Source: Leptasterias polaris (taxonomy: Eukaryota; Echinodermata; Asteroidea; Forcipulatida; Asteriidae). From it: a stretch of DNA of 64,000 nucleotides. The position numbers and the translations under genes are program-made. Location: the NCBI GenBank assembly GCA_037783415.1, contig JAZGTN010000064.1:1475001-1539000 (forward strand). Reading direction: 5' to 3'. The notes below the pieces were generated by a model. It was not told the DNA's origin, searched no databases, and saw only the letters and a list, made by a program, of their open reading frames with translations. Within the stretch, counting starts at the first letter, position 1; every line of letters begins with the position of its first letter. Below are positions 45,334 to 58,200 of this stretch, in pieces.

Positions 45334-48300
45334 GGAAAGGCAACAGGATTGGAGGAATAAACCGCTCCATGGCCGATTCTTGAGATGCACTGAAGGAAGT
45401 GGCGGGCGCCAAGTCCTGGAATTGGTTAAGGAGCGGAGAGCTGAAGAAGGAAACCGAGGGCTTGATTACTGCGGCGCAAGACCAATCGCTAAGGACAAAT
45501 GTAATGAAGGCAAGGATAGAGAAAGCAAACGTCTCTCCTATGTGTAAGGCTGAAGAGACTTTCATATTGTCAGCGAATGTAGTAAGATGGCCCAGACGGA
45601 GTACAAAGGAAGACATGACAAGTTGGCCAAGGTGATCCACTGGGATTTGTGTAAGAAGTATGGTGTCCACGTCACTGCGAAATGGTACGAACATGTCCCG
45701 GAGAAAGTTATAGAGACCGACCAGGTCAAGATCCTCTGGGACTTTAACATTCAGACTGATCATGTTATAGAACATAGGTGTCCGGATGTTGTAGTCTTAG
45801 ATAAGACGACGAAGATGTGTCATCTCATTGACATAGCAGTGCCAGGTGACATAAGGGTAGCTTCGAAGGAGTTAGACAAGATCCAAAAGTACCAAGACCT
45901 GGCCAGGGAACAATTCGTAAGATTTGGCAGGTGAAAGTGAAAGTAGTCCCTGTGGTGGTTGGAGCACTTGGCACCATTCCGAAAGCACTGGGGAAACATC
46001 TAGATGAAATAGGTACAACTGTGAGGGTAGATCTGTTACAGAAGGCAGCACTTTTGGGAACAGCGAGAATCCTGAGAAAGACCCTTGAGATCTAAGGCTA
46101 CGGGACGTAGCCCGACTCAAGGAGTTACCAGCACAAAAGAAAATGTGATCTTTCTTTTGTAGGCTGTGATGAAATGAAATAATGAACAAATAAAGTCAAC
46201 AATTTTCATACATCATATAGGCCCTAGATAAGCAGTTTTTGACTTGAATTATTTATTAATAGGAGTTATTTAACCGGTATCTACGATGTCTACTCGGCCA
46301 TAAAATTGATTAAATTAATAAGAACATCGCTAGCTTATACAGAATATGAGATAGACTATTATAACAGATTACCTTTATAAGGCCAAGGAGGAAGATTGGT
46401 TCAAATCATTGGTCCACCAGTTACACTGAATCTCTTTGACAAAGAAGTTGTTATGTCTAAGGGACGTGACTATAAAAGCTACCGTTACCGCAGCTGTCCT
46501 TCGACCCATCAGTGATTTTCCTCCATACCGATCTCCTGTCGGTTGACGTTTTTAAGTTGGTAAACTTTTGGTGGTCCTTTCTCTCATGATAGTATAATCT
46601 AGCGACCTTATGGCAAGTCTAGCCAAGTTCAAACAACGAAACTGACCTTTGAGCATTTTGTGCAAACATTAGGCCTTCATTATTTTTAATACTAGTCATT
46701 GCGATGATAGGGTTGCTGTTCAAGGGGTGCCACATGTGCGTATTATGATACATTATAGATTTATTTGGATCATGCTTCATTCATGAATTAGCATCTGAGC
46801 TAGGAGTAACATCGTTAATCACTCAAGTGAATGAGTACCGTATTATTTCTTCCCGCCTTGTTTGTTTGAGTCGTTCGAATGAAAGAAAAACCAGCACTAG
46901 ACTTAATTGCCTTTATTGGTCCAAACCAGTCACCCAAACCAAACCGACGGACTGATGGGACACCATAATTTCAGGACGATCTTTGCGGTGGTGATCGTGG
47001 GTGCATGCTTTGTCAAATTTCTGAGTGTTCTGCAGTCAACATTGAAATTGGTAACTTATGAATCTACGCTGACTGTCCCTCCTGTAAATGAACACCTAAC
47101 ACGTGGAACATTGAGGTAGGCCTGGCAAAATAATTGGCAGCGTGCTAAATAGATTATATTTCAGTGTGCTTATTATCTTCCGTTTCTTTTGAATCAAAGT
47201 GGATGTGATATTCATTATTACACACAACCATCCCAAAATTTCATTTAGTAGGCCAACATCGGTCGGTCATCAGTACATGAACAACGGATTTTTGTTTTGA
47301 ACAATTTCATTTTTCAATAGATTTCCTGCAATACATGATATGCCAAATCTTAAAGAAGCAAGACCTGCGTCTGAAACGGATGCTATACTTGCCCTTTTTG
47401 TGACAGCACGGGCAGGCATTGATACCTCATCACTACGCTATATTGACAAGGTTATGAAAGGATTCTCGCGTGTGTGGGTATCCAACGAAACACGGAAAAC
47501 TGGTATCCGGTGAGTGTTGTTTGGTTCTGAAATAATGTTCATGAATTTCTTCTTCAAAAAACATTAACGAGAGCCCAACAAACAGCTGAGGATGTCTCTT
47601 TGCGGGAGAGACAGTTTTGTGGCAGCTGAGATGCAGCGGCCGAGGGGGTGGTTGGGATGTGAATGTAACCAGACCTTTAGGTCTCGATCTTTTATCGGGG
47701 TTGACGAATTAATAAAACTACTGTCTTGTCTTGTCTTGACGAGTCCGCAGGAAGAAGCTCAACAGCGTCCTGGACGCAAAAGAGTTCGCTGTGATGACGA
47801 AAAGTTTTGCCAAGATTGGACAGAAAATTAAATTTGCTATCACTAACGCATCACGTGAACTGACGAAAGATGTATACACTTCACTGCCAGAGGTAAATTA
47901 ATTTTACTGATCCCCCCCCCCCCTGTCAGTAAACCCGAATGCAACTATGGCGGTGTGGAGAGTGGGGTGGAGGGTGGGGGCTGCACGGCGGGAATTCTTA
48001 GTCACGTTTTTCTGATGATGGAGACGGCGTGAGACAAGATCCCAACGGTTATTGAATCTCAAAGCTCTTACAATTCAATTCAGTCCAATTATATATTTTT
48101 CCACTCCACTGGTTAACATTATGATAGGCATGTAAGACGGAGTTAAAAGTCAAAACATGAATGTTTTGAGTTTTAGTAGCGCGAATGGAAACAGGTGAGT
48201 TGGATGTTGATTGTTGATTATTTTGTACGTGAAAATGTGTTATACATGCTTTTGTTTCAAGTTTGAGTAGTAGTATGATGTAAAGGGAAAGTTTAGTAGC

Positions 48301-50346
48301 GCGAATGGAAACAGGTGAGTTGGATGTTGATTGTTGATTATTTTGTACGTGAAAATGTGTTATACATGCTTTTGTTTCAAGTTTGAGTAGTAGTATGATG
48401 TAAAGGGAAAGTTTACGATTGGTAATCACTCAAAACGCGACCATCTTTTGAAATGAAATTTTCACAGGGTAGTTTTATTGTAGGCCTTAGGTCCTATATT
48501 ATCAAAAAACAACGGAAGGGTTCCAAAAACCAAAGGTATCCTTTGCCTTTTTTAATAAAAGACGAGATCCGCATACCACAGGATAAATCAAACTCAACAT
48601 ACAAACTTTCAAACTGCTTAGAGCACAATGACACATTGGATTACTCTGACCGACTCGTAACATGTTTATTAGGAGGCAATAACTGCGGTACTCTCTTGAA
48701 TTTGCTCCCTCAGCATGCAATGGAGTTAGCCCCATTTTTAAGTTGCTAATTTGGATCGTATCTGGCATTGGTGCACTCTATCGTCTTTATAACTTTAAAA
48801 AAATCCATTATTTGCTCACTTGTGTGGTGTGCATATTGCTTTGATTCTTTTTAGCAATCCCCGTTCGCAAATGACACACCACAGAGATGTATTGTGGTGG
48901 GAAATGGAGGAATTCTCACCAATAGCCGATGTGGTACAGAAATAAACAGTGCTGATTTCGTGTTCCGGTAATTAGATCGTATCTTATTGACTTTCGGTCC
49001 TGTTGATAAGTAAAAACAACATTTAGCAGCATATTATGGAAATAATTATCTTCAGAATTGATATTGCATTTCTTCACTTTTTAAAATAATTATTTTGATT
49101 TACTTTGTCTAATTTGTAAAGTATACTGATAGAGAATACATCATCGCGTTCATTTCAATGCAATTATTAATACTGCTTTTCTGTATGTCTCTTTCGAAAA
49201 AAATATTTAGATGCAACACACCACCGTTGGGGGAATACGAAGAGGATGCTGGAACTAAGACTAGCGTTACTTCAATCAACCCTAATACAGTAATTGCCAC
49301 AAAGTAAGGAAATATTTACTGCAAATTTTTCAGACGAAAAATGTTTTTGTTTATCTCTGTATGTAACAACAAACATTACAATTTCAACCGTCAGATACAA
49401 GCGGTTGCTGGATCAGGGGCAAAGGTCAAAGTTTCTCCATGATATGAAGAAATATGGCCGACTTCTTGTCCCGTTATACGGCATGTCATCTGGGTATATG
49501 CAAAGTGTGACCGCCTTGAAACTTCTACAAACTAGCAGATCCGCCCCCGTAGAGATGTTGATCATCAATCCTGACCATTTCAGAGCTATGGCTGGATTAT
49601 GGGCCGAGATGGGGCTGAAAGATCGCATGACAACAGGTAGGCCCAACAATGCTAGATCTCAGAGTTTTTATATGGCTGTCAAATCATTAAGCTACTGCCG
49701 ACATAAGCCTTTACAGTGCCCCTATTCCAACCATGCTTTATATACACCCCCCCCCCCCCCATTACCAAGAAAAATGCCTAATATAGTACTTTCTATGAAA
49801 AGGGAACGTAGAGTGGGATGGGGAGATAGTGAACAAATAATACAACCGAAGTTTACCTTTATTAACCTTGTAGCGACTGGCCAATAATTATTACTACCAC
49901 ATCATTTTTAATTTCTCTGTCAAGCAAAAGAACCATGTTAAACATTTATACTAACCCCAACAACCAATCCCATCAACCTTACTTCCCATAAGTTGACAAT
50001 GCGATATGAAGAACAGTTTCCCCGAGTCTCTTACTTCGTCAATAAAATGTCATCAAAAATGATGTTCAAACGCTTGACCATCGTCTTTTGTCCTTTCTAA
50101 CATTCTCCCCGTCTAGGTTTTTATCTGACGTCATTGGCTTTATCGGTTTGTGGTTCTGTGGAGTTGTTTGGATTTTGGCCGTTCCCGATCGACACCATTG
50201 GCAATCCAGTCCCATACCATTACTACGGGAAAGACAGAATTACACAAGGCATGCACGATTTTAATTTGGAATTTGCTTTGCTGCATGAGTTGCACATAGA
50301 TGGTGTGTTACGGATGCAAGTAGGTTCATGCGTGTCGACCCCATAG
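43751..50346 (+). CDS. Alpha-2,8-sialyltransferase (ST8Sia-like), seven exons
   Basis: A Golgi type II membrane enzyme moving sialic acid from CMP-sialic acid to glycans. Exons: 43751-43911, 44117-44305, 44547-44688, 48855-48967, 49211-49303, 49395-49636, 50117-50346. They total 1,170 bases (389 aa plus stop), and every junction keeps phase. Exon 1 gives a short cytoplasmic tail and signal anchor (FRTIFAVVIVGACFVKFL). Exons 4-5 encode sialylmotif L (RCIVVGNGGILTNSRCGTEI then SADFVFRCNTPP, TKTSVTSINPN). Exon 7 has sialylmotif S (SLALSVCGSVELFGFWPF), motif III (HYYGKD) and motif VS with the catalytic His (HDFNLEF). Upstream exons carry the RxWVSNxT stretch usual before motif L in ST8Sia proteins. 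Exons 1-3 exist twice owing to the tandem duplication; either set joins exon 4 in frame, giving the same protein. Polysialic, oligosialic or ganglioside activity cannot be told from sequence alone. Confidence 0.93.
44965..45209. repeat. 120-bp direct repeat, two copies (present in both 3.2-kb units)
   Basis: A 120-base unit starting TTTAGTAGCGCGAATGGAAA is present twice head to tail (about 44969-45088 and 45089-45208) and again at +3204. It lies in intron 3 of the sialyltransferase gene. Because 120 is a multiple of three, its antisense frame stays open across the copies, but I see no reason to call it coding. Confidence 0.85.
45334..48536. repeat. 3.2-kb tandem duplication, copy 2
   Basis: This is a near-identical second copy of 42130-45333 (one base shorter in a C run). 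It begins in mid-LINE and ends in intron 3 of the sialyltransferase gene, after which the sequence continues into unique intron (GTATCCTTTGCC...). The lack of divergence means either a very recent duplication or an assembly duplication. Confidence 0.93.
46955..47892 (+). CDS. Second set of sialyltransferase exons 1-3
   Basis: Exons 46955-47115, 47321-47509 and 47751-47892 duplicate exons 1-3 of the ST8Sia-like gene base for base, with intact ATG, splice sites and signal anchor. This set is nearer to exon 4 (48855). If the duplication is real, it supplies an alternative promoter and an alternative first-exon set for the same product. Splicing exon 3 of copy 1 to exon 2 of copy 2 would break the reading frame, because exon 3 ends in phase 0 while exon 2 starts inside a codon. 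Confidence 0.85.
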
Positions 50347-52250
50347 CTTAATTAGGATATATTTATCTAAATGATGCAACAAAGACGAGTTGGATCTTCA
50401 CATGTCCTGGAACCTTCTTTGACCTTCTTATAATGTTGTCACCTTGCTAGGGAGAGATGGGGAGGGGGAGGGGGGGGGGGGGTAGAGGGGAGAAGGAAAA
50501 AGAAAACCCCCCCCACAAAGAAAAATCTTCAAAACACATAATTAAAAAAATAAAATAAAAAACCAATACAAACATACAAACAAACAAACGAGCGAGCGAG
50601 CGAGCGAGCGAGCAAGCAAACAAAAAACAAAAAAAATCTGCCCCCCAAAACAACAAACAAACAAACAAAACCTTATCGGAGAAATACTTCGACCAACCGT
50701 TTCATACAACTTACAATAATAAAGAAACCATTAGACACATTGATGTGAGTTTACTTATTTTATCATAATAGTACTCTTTATTGTAATGTTTACAAAAGTG
50801 TTTCCTAAATATATGTATTTTTTTCCTTGTACTAATACATTCTTAGATAATTTGTAAATAATTTGAAAATATAAATTCAGTCGACATCATTTTATGTATG
50901 TTAACTTTCTAAGCATAGTTAATTGATAAACAAACATTGATAACAGACATTGAACGGGCTATGACGGCTTCCCTCAAGGAGTAATCTTCGCCGGAATTTG
51001 CCGGAATAATTTTTTTGTATGACCTCATCAACACAATGTATTTTCGGTTAACCGAAGGAAGGTGCAGCAGAAATAATTTTAAAACAAATTTGTGGTGTAC
51101 GTGTCGTTTCTTCGCAAACAAGGGCACCTACATAATAAACACTTTAATAAGGTTACATCTTTGATATACATCTCGAATACAGGAGGAATTAAATGAACGT
51201 TCGCATATAAAAACAAATGTTGCACCATAAAAAACATCACCTGTGTCTCTATGATCAACACATAATAAATGCAATATCTGCCAATACAGCGACCATCTGG
51301 CCTAGTTCAGTTACATAAAATCACTTATGCCATCAAAAAATTCAACCTAATTATATTATATTATCATCAAAATTGCACATATTTAAAGACACTTTTTGAG
51401 GTCTAAACAATTGAGAAAAAAAAAACCCAAAACAACAATTAAATAAGATGCAATAGATTTGTTTTTTATACTAAGTATCAAACAATTTTGCTTACTGGAA
51501 AATGGTTACCAGCCAAAAATGCCAAGATATTTGCACAGTTTGTGAGTGGGTCCCTGCCTAGTTTTGCTTAACAGACATTTTTTTATGCAATGTTTTTCTG
51601 CTTAAGTAGCTCTTTAAAGTATGGCCCAGGTTATAAAACAAACAAGTTAAAATCTTTATAAACATTTTAAAACAATTGCGTAAAAATGTTTAAAATTAAA
51701 TAAAAAATCCTCCTACATAAAAAGTTCAAAACTTTCAGATCATCCACAAATTTTTTGTTCTTTGATGATGCAATTATACTTAAAAAGAAGACGTACATAC
51801 ATGTATATTTACTGTTTGTGTTCACATTACAAACAGAAATCAACAGTGAGTGTCACAGAAACAATTTTTGCAATTTTTTGTGCAACTGTCGATCACTGTG
51901 TGGATCATTATATTCTACTTTCAAAACATCTTTTAAAAAAAAACAAGTTTCACAATGGCCCAAAGGTCAAAGATAAGCAGTCAAAATTCGTGAACAAGGC
52001 TTAGAGGAAAATAGATCGTAAAGCACTTTGGGCAGTGTGATACGTAGAAGTGGGCACATCTAAAATATTATTCAAATATGCCTCTAAAGCTTCCATGTAC
52101 ATTACAGTTTGAGGGTCTGGGGGGAGGATGATGCACAGTAAATGACACAGTGTGAAAACTTGCTGTGAAAACAAAGCTTGATGCCCTACTGTGTGGAATC
52201 CTGGAACACCACCCTAAAACAGTTGAGTTACCTTTAGAGTTGAAGCTAAT
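50347..52250. other. Convergent 3' region between sialyltransferase and MUN/DEP genes
   Basis: There is no coding sequence. It should hold both 3' untranslated regions: AATAAA at about 50717 suits the plus-strand gene. Low-complexity tracts occupy 50457-50510 (G/A then C runs) and 50575-50620 (AAAC and GAGC repeats). The rest is A/T-rich. Confidence 0.5.
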
Positions 52251-55200
52251 TCACTGGAAACACATACAGCAAGGAGTCCTTCTGTCTTCCTTCCAGAACT
52301 CGGTGGGAATGGAACGAGTAAAATCTTTAGCCACACGGCTTGTCCTTCTTCTGCAGAGAAGAATGGCAAGGATGAATTCTGCTTTAATGTGAGGACATTT
52401 GAGGTGGGGTCGATGCTTGTCAGATTTTCTTGAAGAGCCATCTGGAGCTTTGCTTTCACTGGATCTCAAAAAATCTCCAGACACGCTATAGAACAACTGG
52501 TCGTCGATATCACAGAAGTAGTAGAAGTGGTTGGAGTCTGTAAAGAAGAGGTGTTTGGATTCTGACACCTTGGCTGCCCTGCCAAAATGGGAGGAAGAGG
52601 ACTCCCTAATATTAGAGCTTGATGAGGTGGCTGTTGGCTGACCTTCTGAGAGAGGAGGTGCTTTTGTTGAGCTTTGGGATATCCCTTGATCATCGCTGGA
52701 ATTCATGTCTCCTTCAGATTCTTGGTGATTCTGTCCCTTCTTACTGAATGAGGAGGCAGGTTCCTGCTCATTGGGTATTGATGGAGCACCATCTGAATTA
52801 GCCTCAGCGGAGACATGAACATCAACCTTCAGAGTGACTGTCTTCCTGACAACGTAGTCTGATCGGGACGTTGAGCTGTCGTCACTTGTCTCAATCTCCT
52901 CCGAGTAGAAGTCTGAAATCCGTCTCTTGGAGCGCCGCCTCTTCTGTTGACTTGTTGATGACTCCAGGTTATCTTCTGAGCTGTCATTATTGATGTCTTG
53001 GCAACGGTGGATAGAAGTGGTGGGTAGACTATGGATTGTGACCGGTGGGAAAGGAGTACTGTCTGTTACACTGGCATCCGAGGAGAGGTCAACAAATTCA
53101 TCTGATAGAATATCTAAAGGGACAATAATTAAATGAAATTTACACATTTTTGAAAACAAAGGGTAGAGTTACCTAAATCACTAAACACATTTCTTGAAGG
53201 CATATTCACAATGAAATAACTTCTTTTATGCATCGCACACATAGATCCCTGTTGCTTGATTGGTGCAACACATGTCATGTGTCATACTTTATTTTACCAT
53301 GTATTTACTGCTGTGACGACGAGTAGTGCTCAAAAATTGCCTATAAGAGACCTATATTGATAAATATAGGACACTTGGGACACTACGAAGCAAAGCTTTA
53401 CAAAGTCGTTTCCAAAATAATAATTCCCGCCCATCCGTCCCTACTAAACAAGGTTGTGTCACTGTGAACCAGGGTGGTGTCTACATGGACTTGTCCACGG
53501 TGTTTAGAAGTTTTTTAAAACAATTTTTCAGAGTTAGGGCAGGACGAGTTATTGTGTCTATTTTGTGTTTATTGTGAAAACAAAAAAATCATCAAATGAC
53601 AAAGATCTATGTGTGTTATTCAAAACAAATGTTAAATGCATTTCATTCGTGCAATATAGCAGAATGTAATCGGTGAAATCTGGCTATTCCATTTCCCTCG
53701 ACTTCGCCTTGTGAAATAAAAAGGCCAGATTTCACCTCGTAATTATATTCTGCAGCAATGCACTCAAATGAAACCAATATTTGTGCAATATTTCCTTTAT
53801 AATTTGGTAAAGTTTCATTTTGCTACATAAGTTTCATGAGAAAATTGCCTTTGCCTTACCCTTTGTTCCTCTGCTTCGAGATGAGACATGCTGGATAAAG
53901 TTCATATCCAAGAGTTTCTGACCGATCATCTTAGCCTTCCTCTTGTACTTGCTTCTCTTGCTTGTTGGCCTCTCTGCTCAAACAAACCAGAATAATTGTA
54001 AGTAAACTTTGGCAAATCACTGCATAGTAACGAACCACCAAGAAGTTATACCACATAGGTCATTTTTCAACAAATAGCCAATGAGGAAATTCCAAAGTTC
54101 TTTTGGGAAAAGCCTTTCTAAGCTTTGGATACAGGTACCTAGATGAAGACTACAAAGAGATCATAAAACTAAGGCTTAATCAGTCCAAGGTGAACTTGAT
54201 CTTTTCAAATTAAATGTATGTTGTGACTATTGCAAGCTTTGTATGTTAGGATGTAACTTGATTCCATGGTACATTCGCACATACCTTGAGCCTTGTAGTA
54301 ATGCACTAGAAGCCACATGACCATGTGATGTCCAGTGAAACACTTGCGCTTCTTGTGGAGTGCTTGGTACATAGCTTGTAGGATTTCCCTGGGTAAGGGT
54401 TCTGTACTTGGGTCTGCTTCCACCTCCTACAGGGTCATACAGGTTGGTAGGGGTAAACAGAAGTAAGAAAAGAGCCAACAACGATGAAGCAGAGATTCCA
54501 AACGGCACAAATAGTCACACACACAAGTCAATTAGTATTATTGTGTGATACTTTTGAGCAAATTTGTCCTATTCTATCTGTATTTAGAGTTGAGGTGGTG
54601 ACAAGCCTACACATTGACCATGAGTAGCCATCTTTGTTTTATTCTATTCAGAGGCTGGAGGGTGCAATAGTCCGAAACCTTGTAAAATGAATAAAGTATG
54701 TGAACTAGATCAAATCTTACACTGAGTAATGTCTTTTGGTAGAGATGAATCAATTTCTTGCTTGATAAGCTGTGAAGCTGCAGCATATTCAGTACCACCT
54801 CCTAATAGACATCAAACATAAAGTGCTGTTAATTCTAATAACTTTATTAATAATAGACTGCACAAGTCTCACACATATTCAAACATTTGGACCTGTAAAA
54901 GTGCGGGAGTTTGTTTCCCTCACGCATTAAAGCAATGTATGTGCAACCAACGTTGTCTCAAAAACGTATGTGTGCATATGTTAATAAAGCCGTTTAATAA
55001 AAGACCATGCAAGTCTAGCACATACCTGTTTTTTAACCTTGGGTTCCTGTATGTATTGCTTTGAGTGAAATAACCAAACCTTGTCCCATCATTCAAATAT
55101 GTACAAGAAAAAAGTATGGCAAGCCCCTACTCTATCACATCAAAGGCTACAAGGAACTGTGGGGCAAATTACAGTCAAACCAAACCAGACACATCTGTGT

Positions 55201-58200
55201 TAAGTTACTCAAAGGGCTGTAGCACAATTTGAAATCACACCATGACGAAAGCTACATATTAATTACAAGTGAATATTTATTTTAGGATTATTCAACTTAC
55301 AGCTGGTTTGACAAGCTGATCAATTCCAAGTCCCTCACCCCTAGCATGAAGAAACTCAATCAGATGCTACAAAAACATAAAAATAAAATAATAATGAAAT
55401 AAACAGATAAAACAACACGATATCTTAAATCTGAGCCTAATAAAAACTATGCTGATAAAATATTGAGAAAATAGAATTAGCTGTTGCAAACTGCTTACCA
55501 TCCGAAAGCACCTATGGTATAAATGCAAAGAATTATGGTCTGGCCATTAACTTTTTTTGTTCTGATAAAATACTATATAAACATCAAATGCATATCAAAA
55601 TATATAGAAAATGTTTAAAAACATAAACAAAACCCACAACCAGAGAGCCAACAAACAAACAAGCCAATCTGAAAGCTAAAACTATCCATCAAAAAATACC
55701 ACCAAACAAAACACACAAACACACACACACCCTAGCCCTGGCGGCATTTCACTTTTGTTTTTTACTACAGTGACATCCTGGATATCAGGGTCCATTTCTG
55801 GGGCGGATAATTTTCAAAGCTTCATAACACAAATCTTACCTTCACGAAGCCACTAACTTGACCGGATTCACATTCCAATGGCAGCAAACATTTTTCTGCG
55901 GTGGGTTTTTGACATCATACATTCCTCATAAATCTGTCATTTTCGTGAAATAATGCAGCTCTCAACTGAAAAAAATACCTGTTTTGTTCGTCTTCTCACA
56001 GTTGTCTGTCGTGCGTATGCATACATTCGCGTGTATAACGCAGAATGCATGACGCGCATATCGTGCGTCGCGTTTACATGTCAAGATACTGTGACCAAAA
56101 AATGCGATACATTTTGGCACATTTTGCGGTATGTGTAATCAGTGCCAACGCAGACATGTGAGAACATGCATAAACGTCCGTGTCTTGGTTTTTCTTAATA
56201 AACTGTGTTTAAAGTTTGCAGAATTTTTTTACGCTGAGAGCTGCATTATTTCAAGAAAATGTTAGAATATTGAGGAATATATGACGTCCAAAACCCACCG
56301 CAGAAAAATGTATGCCGCCATGGAATGTGAATCTGGTGAAATTAGTGGCTTCTTGCAGGCAAGATTTGAGTTATGAAGCTTTGAAATTTTTCCGCCCCAG
56401 AAACGGGCCCTAATATCTAGGACTCTGTATCTGTGTACAGCACAGAGGAAGTGTCCTATATAGGGCTAACACACACCCACACACTATAATGCAATGAAAG
56501 AAAACACAGAAATAGTTGAGATTGGGAAATCGACATAATTGCAGTTTTCATTAAATTACCCAATGTGCAAAATAAAGAACAAGAGTAAGAGTTGGAAAGG
56601 CTGTAGGGACCTACCGCTATGGACTGTGATAACAGCAACGCCTGCCTGTCAGCCTTCTCCTTCAGCAGCTTCAATCCCTCCACCTCAAGCTCAAAATCTG
56701 CCACCAGACGTAGCCAGAGATTCTCCATGAATAGTGACAGGCATGGTGGTGTCAACCAACAGTTCAGGGCCTTCCAGTGGTCAAACAGGCACGAGGTCAG
56801 TGGCTGGAGTCTGTCTGCTATGGTCAGGCTGTCAAAATCCTGGGACAGTAGTACATACAGGGCTTGCTGGAGGACTTGGTTTAGCTGCAATGGTAGGATC
56901 CATTATGCTTGTCAGGTTCCCAGTGTACACGAGTACAATGATAGTTCTAACGCCTATTTTATATAAAGGGACCAAACTTTTTTTTTTCACAAAACAATAT
57001 TATAAATAATTTTTTCTAGGGCCTACTTACCTATTTGTTTATTTTCCTTTTTTCTTTTTTGGGTGCACATAATTTTGCTGATACTTCAGTGAACATTTGA
57101 CCGTCAGCAGATTTGATCTCTAATCACGTCCATTGTTGAAGGCAGGAAAAGATACTGGTGTGCCAACTTAATCCTTGTGAATACCTAACCTACCACCAAA
57201 AAGAGCTACAATGTATCCTACATTAACAAACTCTACCTTTGATGCAAGTAGGTTTATCTGAGCTTGTAAGACACTGTTGAGGTAGACTTGATGATCACCT
57301 TCAGAAAGGCTAGACGTGTCTATACCCAACTGCTCCATGGGGGAATCGTAGATTCCATTCTGCTGCTGGTCTTCAATAGACTGGCTCGCAGAGAGATGGC
57401 GCCCTCTCAGTCCTAGAAATAAACAAAATATGTCCAGAAGTTGACTAATATTCTCATGGAAATCCAGCAAATACATTTATGTTCCCTCTCCCTAAACTAT
57501 TAATTCTCAAAAACAAGTTGCTATAGTTACACCGGCCTTATATCAATATTTCTATATTCATTCACCCATTCATTCATATATTGGTCACAATGTTTAAAAC
57601 AAAATAATATTCATTGTCTCGCTGTGATATAGCGTGACGTGGCCGAGCGGATAAGAGCACCAGATCCAAGCTCTGGTGTTTCTGATCATTAGAGTGTGGG
57701 TTCGAGTCCCGGTCGTGACACTTGTGTCCTTGAGCAAGACACTTAACTATAATTGCTTCTCATCACCCAGGGGTAAATGGGTACCTGTGAGGGCAGAGAT
57801 GGTTCTTGTGATTGATTTAGCTTGATGCGCTACATATTTGGCCATGAGCGTCACTGAGTGACGGACCTGAGCGCTATATAAGAAGCCACTATTATTATAA
57901 ATGATTTTTTTAATCTAAAAAGTTCAATAGAAACAGTTAAAAAGCACTGCATGCAAAAAAGCAAAAGTAGTAATAAATAATAATTTAACACATTGAGTCT
58001 ATTTTAATCCTACAACTGATTTGCTTGAAGACCTTTGTGCATTGAACATTGACTGCTGTCCAGGGTTAACAATAGATGTGAATGACACAAAAAAGGCTTT
58101 TCATATTATAATAAAACTCAAAAGCGGTGGTTGCTAACACATCTTAATTTGGTCGATGGAAATCTGAGACCCTGGACAACATGTCTACTTTCTACGAAGC

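Noticed and set aside
48453..48749. 98-residue ORF within sialyltransferase intron 3
   Set aside because: Phase and splice sites of flanking exons join without it, and there is no homology to the family.
48590..48760. Second coding gene between the duplication and exon 4
   Set aside because: The open stretch has no recognisable domain and no consistent start or splice sites; treated as intron.
57640..57720. Functional tRNA-Leu gene
   Set aside because: The A and B boxes are good, but the acceptor ends do not pair convincingly and the sequence continues into a SINE core and LINE-like tail.
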